From: Flavobacteriaceae bacterium
Lineage (GTDB): Bacteria; Bacteroidota; Bacteroidia; Flavobacteriales; Flavobacteriaceae
Assembly: GCA_013373105.1 (NCBI GenBank)
Contig: JABXIJ010000025.1
Span: forward strand, 1 to 50,796
Reading direction: 5' to 3'
DNA length: 50,796 nt
A model generated the notes under the pieces. That model was not told the origin of the DNA, did not search any database, and saw only the letters and a list, made by a program, of their open reading frames with translations. The first letter of the stretch is position 1, and every line of letters starts with the position of its first letter. This document shows positions 17,514 to 26,335 of the stretch, one piece after another. The position numbers and the translations under genes are program-made.

Positions 17514-17903
17514 ATGTCATTTAAAGCTAAATTTCTTGTCTCGGGACAGGAGTATAACGTATTAAATTGTCAATATGACTTATTCCAAGAAACCGATGAT
17601 ACTGGGCGACCATCTTCCGTAACAAGAGGAGGTAAAATCAAAATCACCGTAGAATCAACTGCAGACACCACTCTATCAGATTGGATGTTTAATAATTTTG
17701 AACGTAAAGATGGTTCAATACAATTCCTTAAAAGAGATACCGATTCTAAAGCTAAAGAACTGAAATTCAAAGAAGGTTATTTAGTTAATTATCTTGAAAA
17801 CTTTGATTCTTCGGGAAAAAATCCCATGACTGAATCTATCATTATTTCTGCAAGAACCATTAGTATTGGAAATGGTGAGCACATAAATGAATGGGCTTTG
17901 TAA
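17514..17903 (+). CDS. tssD: T6SS tube protein Hcp/TssD (copy 1)
   Basis: A 129-residue Hcp of the Bacteroidota type: start MSFKAKFLVSGQEYNVLNCQ, central RGGKIKITVESTADTTLSDWM and FKEGYLVNYLENFDSSGKNP. These proteins form hexameric rings that stack into the inner tube fired by the sheath. This copy has the full consensus features (the QYDLFQETDDTGRPSSV segment after strand 1) and is probably the main tube protein. It has its own promoter candidate upstream and is followed 47 bases later by a second, divergent Hcp. Confidence 0.9.
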   Translation: MSFKAKFLVSGQEYNVLNCQYDLFQETDDTGRPSSVTRGGKIKITVESTADTTLSDWMFNNFERKDGSIQFLKRDTDSKAKELKFKEGYLVNYLENFDSSGKNPMTESIIISARTISIGNGEHINEWAL

Positions 17904-17950
17904 ATTAACTAAAAAAACACCTTGTTTAAGTAAAATTTACATTCTACAAT

Positions 17951-18361
17951 ATGTCTTTTTTAGCCAAGTTAAGTATTGACGATAAAGAATTCAATTTATT
18001 ATCGATTTCCTTTGGGGTTAACTCAAACTATGACCCCAGGAGTCTTATGATCTCAGGGGCACCACAGGTATCAACAATTGATATAGAAGTTGAATCAACT
18101 TCAAGTGGAGGTTTTTTTAAATGGAGTTTGGATATAAAGGATAAAAAAGACGGTAAAATTGTTTTTTTCAAACGTGACGCCATGGCAGGGTCAAGAACTC
18201 TTGAGTTCAAACAAGCTCTTTTGGTGGGCTATAATGAGCGTTTCAATTCAGTAGACTCGAACGCTATGATCACTAGTCTAAAAATGATTGTAGAGGAAAT
18301 TGTTTTTGAAGACGGAATTTATGAAAATCCGGCGTTACGATACGAAATAAATCGTTTTTGA
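17951..18361 (+). CDS. T6SS tube protein Hcp/TssD (copy 2, divergent)
   Basis: A 136-residue Hcp-like protein. It keeps the family frame (MSFLAKLSIDDKEFNLLSIS, then IDIEVESTSSGGFFKWSLD and FKQALLVGYNERFNSVDSNA) but differs from copy 1 at most positions and has a longer C-terminus. It lies directly upstream of VgrG, so it may be a specialised ring that adapts the tube to VgrG or carries a small cargo. Whether it polymerises cannot be told from sequence. Confidence 0.8.
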   Translation: MSFLAKLSIDDKEFNLLSISFGVNSNYDPRSLMISGAPQVSTIDIEVESTSSGGFFKWSLDIKDKKDGKIVFFKRDAMAGSRTLEFKQALLVGYNERFNSVDSNAMITSLKMIVEEIVFEDGIYENPALRYEINRF

Positions 18362-18436
18362 TTTAACGAAAGACGTAGCTAAATATATTGCACTTGCAGA
18401 AGTGAATTTGGTAATCAAAAAATCTGAGCCATCGCA

Positions 18437-20224
18437 ATACTATCATCCACATATATTAGTATTAATGGGCATAAATTGCCTTTCTATAACAGCTGTAGTC
18501 TTAAACAGGCTCTTGGTGATCATCACTTATTGACCATCAAATGTCTGAAAAACGTCGTCCTATCATTTTGTGAAAATAATGGCAATGAAATTGAAGACCT
18601 AATAGGGTCAGTCATTACACTAGAGACAAAGTCCTTTGCTTCAGTGGATTATTATGGGACTCTAAAATTTAAGGGAGTCATTACTGGACTAAAATTTAGA
18701 GAAGGCCTTTACTCCGGTGAGGGAGATTTTGTGATAATCGAGGCTAAAAGCCCAACAATAATTGCCGATGATGGTCCAGATTACTCTTCGTTTTCTGACA
18801 TGAGTTTTCAAGATATCATCAAACAAAGCTTCAGAGACTATGATTCTTCTAAATTGTCACTTAACACAAAGCACTCAAAACAAAAATCACCCCTTATTTA
18901 TACGGTTCAATACAATGAAAGTACTTTTCAATTTGCAAAACGTTTGGCGGCCCGATATGGTGAATGGATGTACTACGACGGAGAACAACTTGTTTTTGGT
19001 TTAGGCGACAAAACAGATGAAATCGAGCTAAAATTAGGGCGCGATTTGCAAGACCTAAATATCTCATTATCCCCCACCCCACAGCATTTTGAATATTTCA
19101 CTAATGATTACCTTACCAATAATGTTCATGAACAATTAACGACATCATCTGATGGGGCTCAGCAAGGTAATTTAGGGATACTCAATAAAAGTTCGAAAGA
19201 TCTTTACACAAACCAAAGCAAAGTATGGGCCAACCTCCCTGATGACGACAATGCCAAAAACAGATTAGATGAAAGTGTAAAAAACCAACAATCTGCACTT
19301 CAGCTACAACAATATAAAGTTTCTGGTATTTGTGATAATCCCGGAGTTGCTCTTAGCTCTGTTGTTGTCATTAATGACAAGTCCTATAGAGTAGTAAAAG
19401 TCACTCACTCTTTTTCAAATAACGGCGATCGCTACGAAAACTCATTTGAAGGAGTTTCTAATGATCTTAACATTTACCCAAATACCAATATCGATTGCTT
19501 TCCAGTAGCACAACTTCAAACCGCCAAAGTGATAGATAATCACGATCCACAAGGTTTAGGGCGCGTAAAAGTTCAAATGCGTTGGCAATATAAAAATGGC
19601 TTATCCACACCTTGGATCAGGAATTTATCGGTAAGCGCCTCTCAAGGGCAAGGATTTTATTTTATCCCAGAAATAGACGATGAAGTATTAGTCGATTTTG
19701 AAGGAGGGAATGCAGAGTGCCCATTTGTGGTGGGTAGTGTTTATAATTCTGATTCGAAACCGCCTTCTGCCAGTTCTAACTCTAGTAATCACATAAAAAT
19801 GATTCAAAGTAGAAATGGAGGAATTTTTAAAATAAATGATCAAGACGGAAGTATTACCATTCAGGACAAATCTGGTAGCTCTATTGTGTTGGATGGATCT
19901 GGTAATATCAATATCCAAGCCGCTAAATCTATAAACTTAACTGCTGGAGAAGACATTAATGCCAGCTCTGGTCAACATACCACATTGAGTACTGGTCAAA
20001 ATTTTACGGTCAATGTCGACAACAATACTACAATAACAACGAGTTCAAAATTAAACGTGTCATCCGGGCGCAATACACAGATTAATGACGGTGTTAAAAT
20101 TGAAATTACTGCTCCAAGTGTTGGTGTCAAAGGAGATGCCGGATTAAAATTAGAAGGAGCCACTGTTGATATTGATGGTAAAGCCATCACAAATGTTAAG
20201 GGAGGAATGATAAACCTTAACTAA
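18437..20224 (+). CDS. tssI: T6SS spike protein VgrG/TssI
   Basis: A spike protein of about 595 residues. The frame opens after a stop at 18425-18427 and shows the family start LSSTYISINGHKLPFYNS and GDHHLLTIKC. It then has the gp27-like body (FAKRLAARYGEWMYYDGEQL), the OB-fold with DHDPQGLGRVKVQMRWQY, and a C-terminal repetitive needle with SGNINIQAAKSINLTAGEDI. No ATG exists before the conserved start; the codon just ahead of LSSTY is ATA (18437-18439), and a TTG at 18476 would remove a conserved strand. I place the start at the ATA. The stop overlaps the ATG of the next gene. Confidence 0.9.
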   Translation: MLSSTYISINGHKLPFYNSCSLKQALGDHHLLTIKCLKNVVLSFCENNGNEIEDLIGSVITLETKSFASVDYYGTLKFKGVITGLKFREGLYSGEGDFVIIEAKSPTIIADDGPDYSSFSDMSFQDIIKQSFRDYDSSKLSLNTKHSKQKSPLIYTVQYNESTFQFAKRLAARYGEWMYYDGEQLVFGLGDKTDEIELKLGRDLQDLNISLSPTPQHFEYFTNDYLTNNVHEQLTTSSDGAQQGNLGILNKSSKDLYTNQSKVWANLPDDDNAKNRLDESVKNQQSALQLQQYKVSGICDNPGVALSSVVVINDKSYRVVKVTHSFSNNGDRYENSFEGVSNDLNIYPNTNIDCFPVAQLQTAKVIDNHDPQGLGRVKVQMRWQYKNGLSTPWIRNLSVSASQGQGFYFIPEIDDEVLVDFEGGNAECPFVVGSVYNSDSKPPSASSNSSNHIKMIQSRNGGIFKINDQDGSITIQDKSGSSIVLDGSGNINIQAAKSINLTAGEDINASSGQHTTLSTGQNFTVNVDNNTTITTSSKLNVSSGRNTQINDGVKIEITAPSVGVKGDAGLKLEGATVDIDGKAITNVKGGMINLN

Positions 20225-21582
20225 TGAGCAACGAACACAATCCTATTGCGCTTTTAATTTCTCAAATTCAATCTAAATGGATTGATGAAATAGGTCTTTC
20301 AGAAAACATACAGCTGGTACGATGGCTCATCAAACCAGAGCAAGCTAAATTATTTGAAGGGTTTTTAAAGCTTGAATCTAGCGAACATGGCAAAATACCT
20401 GATGTACTTCTTGTTTTTCTAACGCCTTTTAAAGACATCAATAGTTTTAGTCATGCCATAATCGAGCAATGGCTCAACGTGTTTCAAGAGGATCAGAACA
20501 TTATTGACGACTACAAAAAAAACAACCCTAACTTTAATTGGGACTCAGCATCATTTAAGACACAAAGTTCTTCAGAAGAAATAAATCAAGATCAATTATT
20601 GGTCGAGATGATTTCCTCGTTTAAAAATCAACTTCCCGAGAAGACGCCATTCACTATTGCTTTTCTTCCCTACACCATTGAAGATGTAAAGGAATATGCA
20701 CAGTGGCTTCAACAAATCTTAAATCAAAAGATAGACAGGCTCTGCCGAATTATGGTTTTTGATCATGTTCAAGATCGCTATTTTGATAAGTTATTGAAGC
20801 AAAACTCTTCTATTTCGAAGTCATTGTCCATCCCTCTAGACGTAGAGGGGGCGATGCAGAAATTAGCCGCAACAGGAAACCCAAACGATCCCGAGTTTCA
20901 ATTCAGACAGTGCATCTTAAACATGTCCAAAGCGACTCAAAACAAAAACCTGAGTGAAGTCGAAAAATGGGGACAACGCGGTATAGAAGTGGCACAAAAA
21001 ACTGGTTTAAAAAACATGTTGTCCACGGCACATCTAGTCTTTGCTTCAATGTTATTTAGTTTTAAGGCATTCGAAAAGGTTGACGAATTATTGGCTCAGG
21101 GATTGTCCCTAGCTAAAAAAGGTTTAGCGGCTGGAGATGAGACCTGTCAAAACCTAGTAATCCAACACTACGGATATCAAGCAAGTTCAAATCAATTTCA
21201 AAAAAAATATGATTTGGCCTGCGATCTATTTTGTAAGCAAGCCGAGGGTTACTTAGAAATAGCACTCCCGCAACAAGCGATAACAGCCTGGTGGATGGCC
21301 GGCAATACAATTAAAAAAAGAGATTCAGAACGGTTCAAGACCATTGTCACTATGGCCTTTACAGAGGCCAAAAAACACGATAAAGAGACGTTAAAATTAA
21401 CGACCATAGGGTTTATCGCAGATGATTATTACAAAGTTTTATATGACAATAGACAACTTGAACAATGCGAAGAGGTTGATCGTTTCATGATTTCTATAGA
21501 GGGGGAACATTGGAGAAGCAGCATTAAAGAACAGCGCAAAACTCTGGAAAAGAAGCGCCTTTCACTTTTTAATTGGATGTAA
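20224..21582 (+). CDS. Helical-repeat protein, candidate VgrG-Rhs adaptor
   Basis: A 452-residue soluble protein without signal or membrane segments. The first 190 residues look globular and mixed alpha/beta (IQLVRWLIKPEQAKLFEGFL, CRIMVFDHVQDRYFD). From about residue 215 on, TPR-like helix pairs appear (SEVEKWGQRGIEVAQKTGLK, FEKVDELLAQGLSLAKKGLA, YDLACDLFCKQAEGYLEIAL, YKVLYDNRQLEQCEEVDRFM). It overlaps the VgrG stop (the two share bases in ATGA fashion) and ends 2 bases before the PAAR/Rhs gene. That position is the one taken by adaptor chaperones such as DUF4123, DUF1795/EagR or DUF2169 in proteobacteria. I see none of those motifs, so this would be a different loading factor. Function is inferred. 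Confidence 0.65.
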   Translation: MSNEHNPIALLISQIQSKWIDEIGLSENIQLVRWLIKPEQAKLFEGFLKLESSEHGKIPDVLLVFLTPFKDINSFSHAIIEQWLNVFQEDQNIIDDYKKNNPNFNWDSASFKTQSSSEEINQDQLLVEMISSFKNQLPEKTPFTIAFLPYTIEDVKEYAQWLQQILNQKIDRLCRIMVFDHVQDRYFDKLLKQNSSISKSLSIPLDVEGAMQKLAATGNPNDPEFQFRQCILNMSKATQNKNLSEVEKWGQRGIEVAQKTGLKNMLSTAHLVFASMLFSFKAFEKVDELLAQGLSLAKKGLAAGDETCQNLVIQHYGYQASSNQFQKKYDLACDLFCKQAEGYLEIALPQQAITAWWMAGNTIKKRDSERFKTIVTMAFTEAKKHDKETLKLTTIGFIADDYYKVLYDNRQLEQCEEVDRFMISIEGEHWRSSIKEQRKTLEKKRLSLFNWM

Positions 21583-21584
21583 TT

Positions 21585-24500
21585 ATGTTGCTAGCGAACA
21601 AACATTTTACTCCGATTATTGGCATTGATATCCATATTGTTGTCATTCCTCCGGGAATTCCCACACCAATCCCCCATCCTTTTATTGGAATGATTATGGA
21701 CCCTGCCGATTATATTCCCTTTATAGGGGCAAGCGTCTATATCAATAAAGTACCTCGTGGAAATAGCGAAAGTGCGGGTATCATTGGTACCATGGCTCAT
21801 ATTCCAATGGGTGGCCCCTTTCTGTTGGCGCCAATGATTGGTCATGATGCGGTGAATTTCTTCGGGAGTATCAGAGTTAAAGCAGAAGGTTCGTTTTTAT
21901 CTCCAGCCGGATACATGCTCATGACCTGTAGTGACGTCGGGGTCCCTTTGTCTTTGACGCCCGGAAAAAAAATGAAACCCATCCCCAGCCTATATCTACC
22001 CACCTCAAATACCATATCCATCCCGGGAGGACAACCGGTTATTGTGGGAGGCCCCTATGCTCCAGACTTAATGGCTATGTTTATGGGACTGGTGATGTCA
22101 TACGGCATGGGCGCCTTAAAGAAAGGAGCAAGTGCCGTGTCAAGTAAAGTTACGGATAAAGCTTTGAAAGCCCTTAACCACAAAGTGCTCAAAAAATTCG
22201 AATGCACACAAGGACTAAGCAGCAAATTGTGTAAAATGGGTTTTGAACCCGTCGATTTGATCACGGGGCGCATGGTTTATGAAGGAGAGGATTTTACGCT
22301 TCCGGGAATCATCCCTATAACTTGGAAAAGAAGCTGGTACTCCGACTCTGGCTATGAAGGATTACTGGGCTATGGCGTCCATAATAATTATGATCTCTCG
22401 CTTCACGTTGAAACACAAGATGATGTTGTAGCGATGATCCTTCCCGATGGTAGAGTCACGCTTTTTCCATGGCTGGTCAACGAGGGGGAACAATACTATA
22501 ACCGTCAAGAAAAATTAACGCTTTCGTTTGTTGACAAAAACACCTACGCTGTTTTAGACCATTCCTCGGAGTTAACCTACACCTTTAAAAAGGTCTCTGA
22601 CAATCTTTACAAACCTTTTAATTTCGGTAATAAACACGCTACCATTAGCTTTAATTATGATCCCTCCAATCGATTGAATCAAATCATTGATTCTGTGGGA
22701 CGAGTCATTGATCTGGACTTGGATAATTCTGGCAGAGTTATCAAAATTAGCGCCACACACAGAGAACAGCTGAGAACTCTTGCAACTTACCAGTACAATA
22801 AGCAAGGGGACCTAATCGCCATAACTGATGCGCTAGGTCAATCGACTCAAATGGTTTATGAAAATCATTTAATGGTCAAAAAGACCGATAGAAATGGTCA
22901 ATCCTTTTATTGGGAATATGACGGTAAATCGACAGGGGCTAAATGCATCAAAACCTGGGGAGATGGGGGTATTTTATCAGGACATATACAGTACGGTGAA
23001 AACCATAATATCGTCACCAATTCCCTCGGGGAGGATACTATTTATTATTTCAATTCGGATAATTTATGTACTCAAGTCAAAAACCCTCTGGGCGATAGTA
23101 TTTTTCATGAATATACCGAGTTTATGGAACCCTACAGAGATATCGATGAAGAGGGGGATATCGTCGGATATAGTTATGACCAAAGAGGCAACCTAACCAA
23201 AATTCACAATAAGGACGGTAGTGTAATCACCAAGGTTTACGATGAGCAAGATCGATTGATTTTAACTAAGAATCCTGAGGGAGATGCGGTAACCAGAATC
23301 TATAAAAATGATCAACTCGATGCCATTATCGATGCGGGTGGCGCCGTCACTTCATTCACTTATAATAGTTTTGGATTAATTGACTCAATAGCCAATGATT
23401 TAGGACATGATACAGCAATAGTTTACGATGAGGATCACAACCTTCATAAAATGGTCTCGTCGGATCATACTGAGACGATTTGGGACTATGATGAATGGGG
23501 ACGTTGCATCAGAACGACTAATTCAGAACAGCAAAGACAGCATTATTTTTATGATGCCTTAGATCGTGTCGAAAAAGTCCAATTAGCCGATAAAAACACT
23601 ATTAAACTTCGTTATAATGCCTATGATGAGGTAATTGAGTCATTGGACGCACAGAATCGAAAAATTAATTTCGACTACACCCCACTGGGAAATCTAAAAA
23701 TGCGCGAAGAAAATGGTCGTAAGGTCCATTTTAAATACAATACCGAAGAACAGCTCTTAGCCATTACGAATGAGCACAATGAATTCTATCGTTTTGGAAG
23801 AAATGCGAAGGGTGATATCATCAATGAAACGGGATTTGATGGCCTGAGAAAAGATTATAATAGGGACCGTGTCGGTAAAATCATCAAAACAACTCGTCCC
23901 GACGACCGATTTACCGAGTATGAGTACGACGTCAATGGAAATTTAACTCGGGCGGAATATCATGACGGTTCATGGGAAACCTATAACTATGACAGAAATG
24001 GCAATTTAGTCGAATGTGCCAATCAACAGACCCATGTAAAACTCATAAGAGATGCTGCGGGCCGCGTTATCAAAGAGATTCAAGACGGGCATGAAGTCGC
24101 TAGTGTTTATAATAATTCGAGTTTAAGAACAAAACTCTCCAGTAGTCTGGGCGCAGGTATTGAATTGAGTTATAACAACCTAGGCCAATTAAACCACGTA
24201 AAAGCTGCGGTAGATCATGGACAACAAACCCTCACGAATTGGGAAGCTAAACTAAGTTATAACAGTTTAGGACAAGAAATTGAACGGATTTTGCCTGGCG
24301 GTCTCACCAACACCATGGAATATGATTTTGCAGGACGACCGGTGTCCCATAAAGTCTCACAAGCCAAAAAAGAAATAAGACATCGCAGCTACACCTGGAA
24401 CGCCAATGATCAACTTCAAAAAATGGTCAATCTCCTGACTTCTGGAGTGGTTAATTATCGCTATGACGACTTTGGCTCACTTGCCTCTGCTCAGTACGAA

Positions 24501-25556
24501 GACAAGCAGTTTGATTACAAACTTCCCGATGAAGTCGGTAATCTCTACAGAACCAAAGAAAAAAATGATCGGCAATACGGAAGCGGCGGACAACTATTAA
24601 AATCGGGCAAAGACAACTATAAGTACGACGACGAAGGCAACTTGATCTTAAAAACCACGCCCAAAGGCAACTGGGAATACGCCTGGTTTGGCAATGGCAT
24701 GCTAAAAAGCGTCATAAAACCCAACAACAAAAAAATTGAATTTCAGTACGATGCCCTTGGTAGGCGTACGGCCAAAATAAACGCAGCCGACGACACCATA
24801 CAGCGCTACATTTACGACAGCAACATTCTATTGCATGAATTTAGTTATCCGCTATCTGAGCGGCCTAAATGGGTTGTAGCTGATTCAGGGGGGCTCGCCC
24901 CAGAAAAACCAGAAAATACTGAGAACCTTATAACTTGGGTGTTTGATGAGGGCACATTTATACCAAGTGCTAAGATCACCAAGGACGGAACCTACAGCAT
25001 CATCACAGATTACCTTGGAACACCTGTGGAGGCTTATGATTCCAAGGGCGAAAAAGTATGGGAGCGAGAGCTTGATATTTACGGTAAGGCGCGTAAGGGC
25101 GATAGTGGTTTTATACCATTCCTCTATCAAGGGCAATATTATGACCAGGAAACCGAGCTAGCATACAACCGTTTTAGATATTACTCACCTGATACAGGAA
25201 CGTATATCAGTCAGGATCCGATAGGGTTATTATCTGATGAACTAAATTTCTATTTATATGCAAAAAATAGTAATTGGGAAATTGACGTTTTTGGGCTTGA
25301 ATGTAGAATTGCTAAAAGAGTTGATAATGGTATAGAAACTGGAAAGATAGTTTCGTATAAAAAAGCTCTCGAGATTGTAAGAAAAGGAGGGGATATTATT
25401 GTTTCGTCAAGAAAAGAAGCAATAAAATTAGCTAAAGATGCTTTTAAAGGAACACCTATGAAACATCTAGGACATAATTTATCTGGAGGAGGAAAAGGGT
25501 TACCACATGTCCATCCTAAACAACATATTAATAGTTCTCACATTTTTTATAAATAA
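21585..25556 (+). CDS. PAAR-like/Rhs polymorphic toxin, T6SS effector
   Basis: A 1323-residue protein from ATG 21585; an ATG four codons earlier would overlap the upstream gene. Residues 1-130 are a PAAR-like/DUF4150-type tip domain (PPGIPTPIPHPFIG, AHIPMGGPF). A DUF6531-like segment and some 900 residues of YD/Rhs repeats follow (EYDVNGNLTRAEYHDGSWET). The core ends with YYSPDTGTYISQDPIGL near residue 1210. The last 90 residues are a variable toxin tip with a Lys/Arg-rich helix and GHNLSGGGKGLPHVHPKQHI near the end. The His-rich motif suggests a metal- or general-acid nuclease, but I cannot place it in a named toxin family. Base composition falls sharply in the tip, a sign of tip exchange. 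Confidence 0.9.
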   Translation: MLLANKHFTPIIGIDIHIVVIPPGIPTPIPHPFIGMIMDPADYIPFIGASVYINKVPRGNSESAGIIGTMAHIPMGGPFLLAPMIGHDAVNFFGSIRVKAEGSFLSPAGYMLMTCSDVGVPLSLTPGKKMKPIPSLYLPTSNTISIPGGQPVIVGGPYAPDLMAMFMGLVMSYGMGALKKGASAVSSKVTDKALKALNHKVLKKFECTQGLSSKLCKMGFEPVDLITGRMVYEGEDFTLPGIIPITWKRSWYSDSGYEGLLGYGVHNNYDLSLHVETQDDVVAMILPDGRVTLFPWLVNEGEQYYNRQEKLTLSFVDKNTYAVLDHSSELTYTFKKVSDNLYKPFNFGNKHATISFNYDPSNRLNQIIDSVGRVIDLDLDNSGRVIKISATHREQLRTLATYQYNKQGDLIAITDALGQSTQMVYENHLMVKKTDRNGQSFYWEYDGKSTGAKCIKTWGDGGILSGHIQYGENHNIVTNSLGEDTIYYFNSDNLCTQVKNPLGDSIFHEYTEFMEPYRDIDEEGDIVGYSYDQRGNLTKIHNKDGSVITKVYDEQDRLILTKNPEGDAVTRIYKNDQLDAIIDAGGAVTSFTYNSFGLIDSIANDLGHDTAIVYDEDHNLHKMVSSDHTETIWDYDEWGRCIRTTNSEQQRQHYFYDALDRVEKVQLADKNTIKLRYNAYDEVIESLDAQNRKINFDYTPLGNLKMREENGRKVHFKYNTEEQLLAITNEHNEFYRFGRNAKGDIINETGFDGLRKDYNRDRVGKIIKTTRPDDRFTEYEYDVNGNLTRAEYHDGSWETYNYDRNGNLVECANQQTHVKLIRDAAGRVIKEIQDGHEVASVYNNSSLRTKLSSSLGAGIELSYNNLGQLNHVKAAVDHGQQTLTNWEAKLSYNSLGQEIERILPGGLTNTMEYDFAGRPVSHKVSQAKKEIRHRSYTWNANDQLQKMVNLLTSGVVNYRYDDFGSLASAQYEDKQFDYKLPDEVGNLYRTKEKNDRQYGSGGQLLKSGKDNYKYDDEGNLILKTTPKGNWEYAWFGNGMLKSVIKPNNKKIEFQYDALGRRTAKINAADDTIQRYIYDSNILLHEFSYPLSERPKWVVADSGGLAPEKPENTENLITWVFDEGTFIPSAKITKDGTYSIITDYLGTPVEAYDSKGEKVWERELDIYGKARKGDSGFIPFLYQGQYYDQETELAYNRFRYYSPDTGTYISQDPIGLLSDELNFYLYAKNSNWEIDVFGLECRIAKRVDNGIETGKIVSYKKALEIVRKGGDIIVSSRKEAIKLAKDAFKGTPMKHLGHNLSGGGKGLPHVHPKQHINSSHIFYK

Positions 25557-25570
25557 GAAACCTAATTATT

Positions 25571-26044
25571 ATGAGTTGTTTTCTATTTTATTTTGAAACA
25601 AATAATCCAAATGCATCTTGGGATTCATTTAATAGAAAGATATCTTCGACTTTAGAAAGGTTTAATGATATAAATTCAAGATTTACAGAGAGATTAAGTT
25701 TAAGTGAATGTAGTATTGATTATCAATCAAAAATATATAAAGGATTTATCATACATGATGGAATATCCTCTGATAAAATTTTTTCGTCTAAGAATAGTAC
25801 ACAATTAGAAATTTTGAACACATTTCTTGAGGCTAGTTCTTCAATAGAATCAATTATACCAAATTTTTTATTGAAACTACACAATGAAAAATATTTTGAT
25901 AGAATAATTATTAATGATGAAATTAAAAAAGAACAAATAAAAATTTCTAATATTAATTTTGAACTAAAAAAAGATATTTTATACTCATTGAATTATAACG
26001 ACAGAGTGGCTGCATCCAATAGTAGTGAGGATAAGAAAGAATAA
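25571..26044 (+). CDS. Candidate immunity protein for the Rhs toxin
   Basis: A 157-residue protein starting 14 bases after the toxin gene on the same strand, with no signal peptide or membrane helix, acidic and Asn/Ser-rich, AT-rich like the toxin tip. Motifs such as YKGFIIHDGISSDKIF and SSIESIIPNFLLKLHN match nothing I know. Cytosolic location and position directly behind a polymorphic toxin make it the likely cognate immunity protein. The first half (FETNNPNASWDSFNRKISST) looks like a small alpha/beta domain. Confidence 0.65.
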   Translation: MSCFLFYFETNNPNASWDSFNRKISSTLERFNDINSRFTERLSLSECSIDYQSKIYKGFIIHDGISSDKIFSSKNSTQLEILNTFLEASSSIESIIPNFLLKLHNEKYFDRIIINDEIKKEQIKISNINFELKKDILYSLNYNDRVAASNSSEDKKE

Positions 26045-26284
26045 AGATTCTGCTATGAAGAATATTTGTGGATTAGTTTATTTAACTAAACTTTAAAACG
26101 AAATCTACAATATCAAAGCTTTCGTTTGCAAAGGATAATTGTTTATTTGGCAATTCGGCTTAGCTCAGCGCAAGTCTTAGTTATGGGATTTGAGTGAGAG
26201 CATTTGATAGATTGGGGGGATTTAAGGAAAATCACTCCGTGGACTAAAAATTATCAAAAGTAAATTGCAAAACATTGATCTAAA
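26045..26284. other. Gap between immunity gene and TssC, no gene seen
   Basis: The 240 bases carry no ORF of note. Near 26158 a short stretch resembles a tRNA D-arm, but no T-arm follows. The region probably contains the 3' untranslated parts of the two convergent transcripts and perhaps debris from earlier toxin cassettes. Confidence 0.4.
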
Positions 26285-26317
26285 CAAAAAAGAGGGCCTC
26301 CGGCCCTCTTTTTTTGT
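26284..26317. terminator. Bidirectional terminator between Rhs cassette and TssC
   Basis: AAAAAAGAGGGCC-TCC-GGCCCTCTTTTTTT forms a GC-rich 7-bp stem flanked by A and T runs, so it can end transcription from both sides. It separates the plus-strand Rhs/immunity transcript from the minus-strand ClpV-TssB-TssC transcript. Confidence 0.9.
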
Positions 26318-26335
26318 TCTCTAATATGAATTGAT

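Noticed and set aside
20224..21582. Adaptor gene as a second immunity or metabolic enzyme
   Set aside because: It lies before the toxin gene, overlaps VgrG and has helical repeats rather than an enzyme signature, so a loading role is more likely.
21585..25556. Rhs protein as an insecticidal Tc-type toxin or wall-associated WapA
   Set aside because: The PAAR-like N-terminus, lack of a signal peptide and position behind VgrG mark it as a T6SS effector.
26150..26190. tRNA-like stretch GCTTAGCTCAGCGCAAG
   Set aside because: It resembles a D-arm by chance; no anticodon arm, T-loop or acceptor pairing follows within 90 bases.
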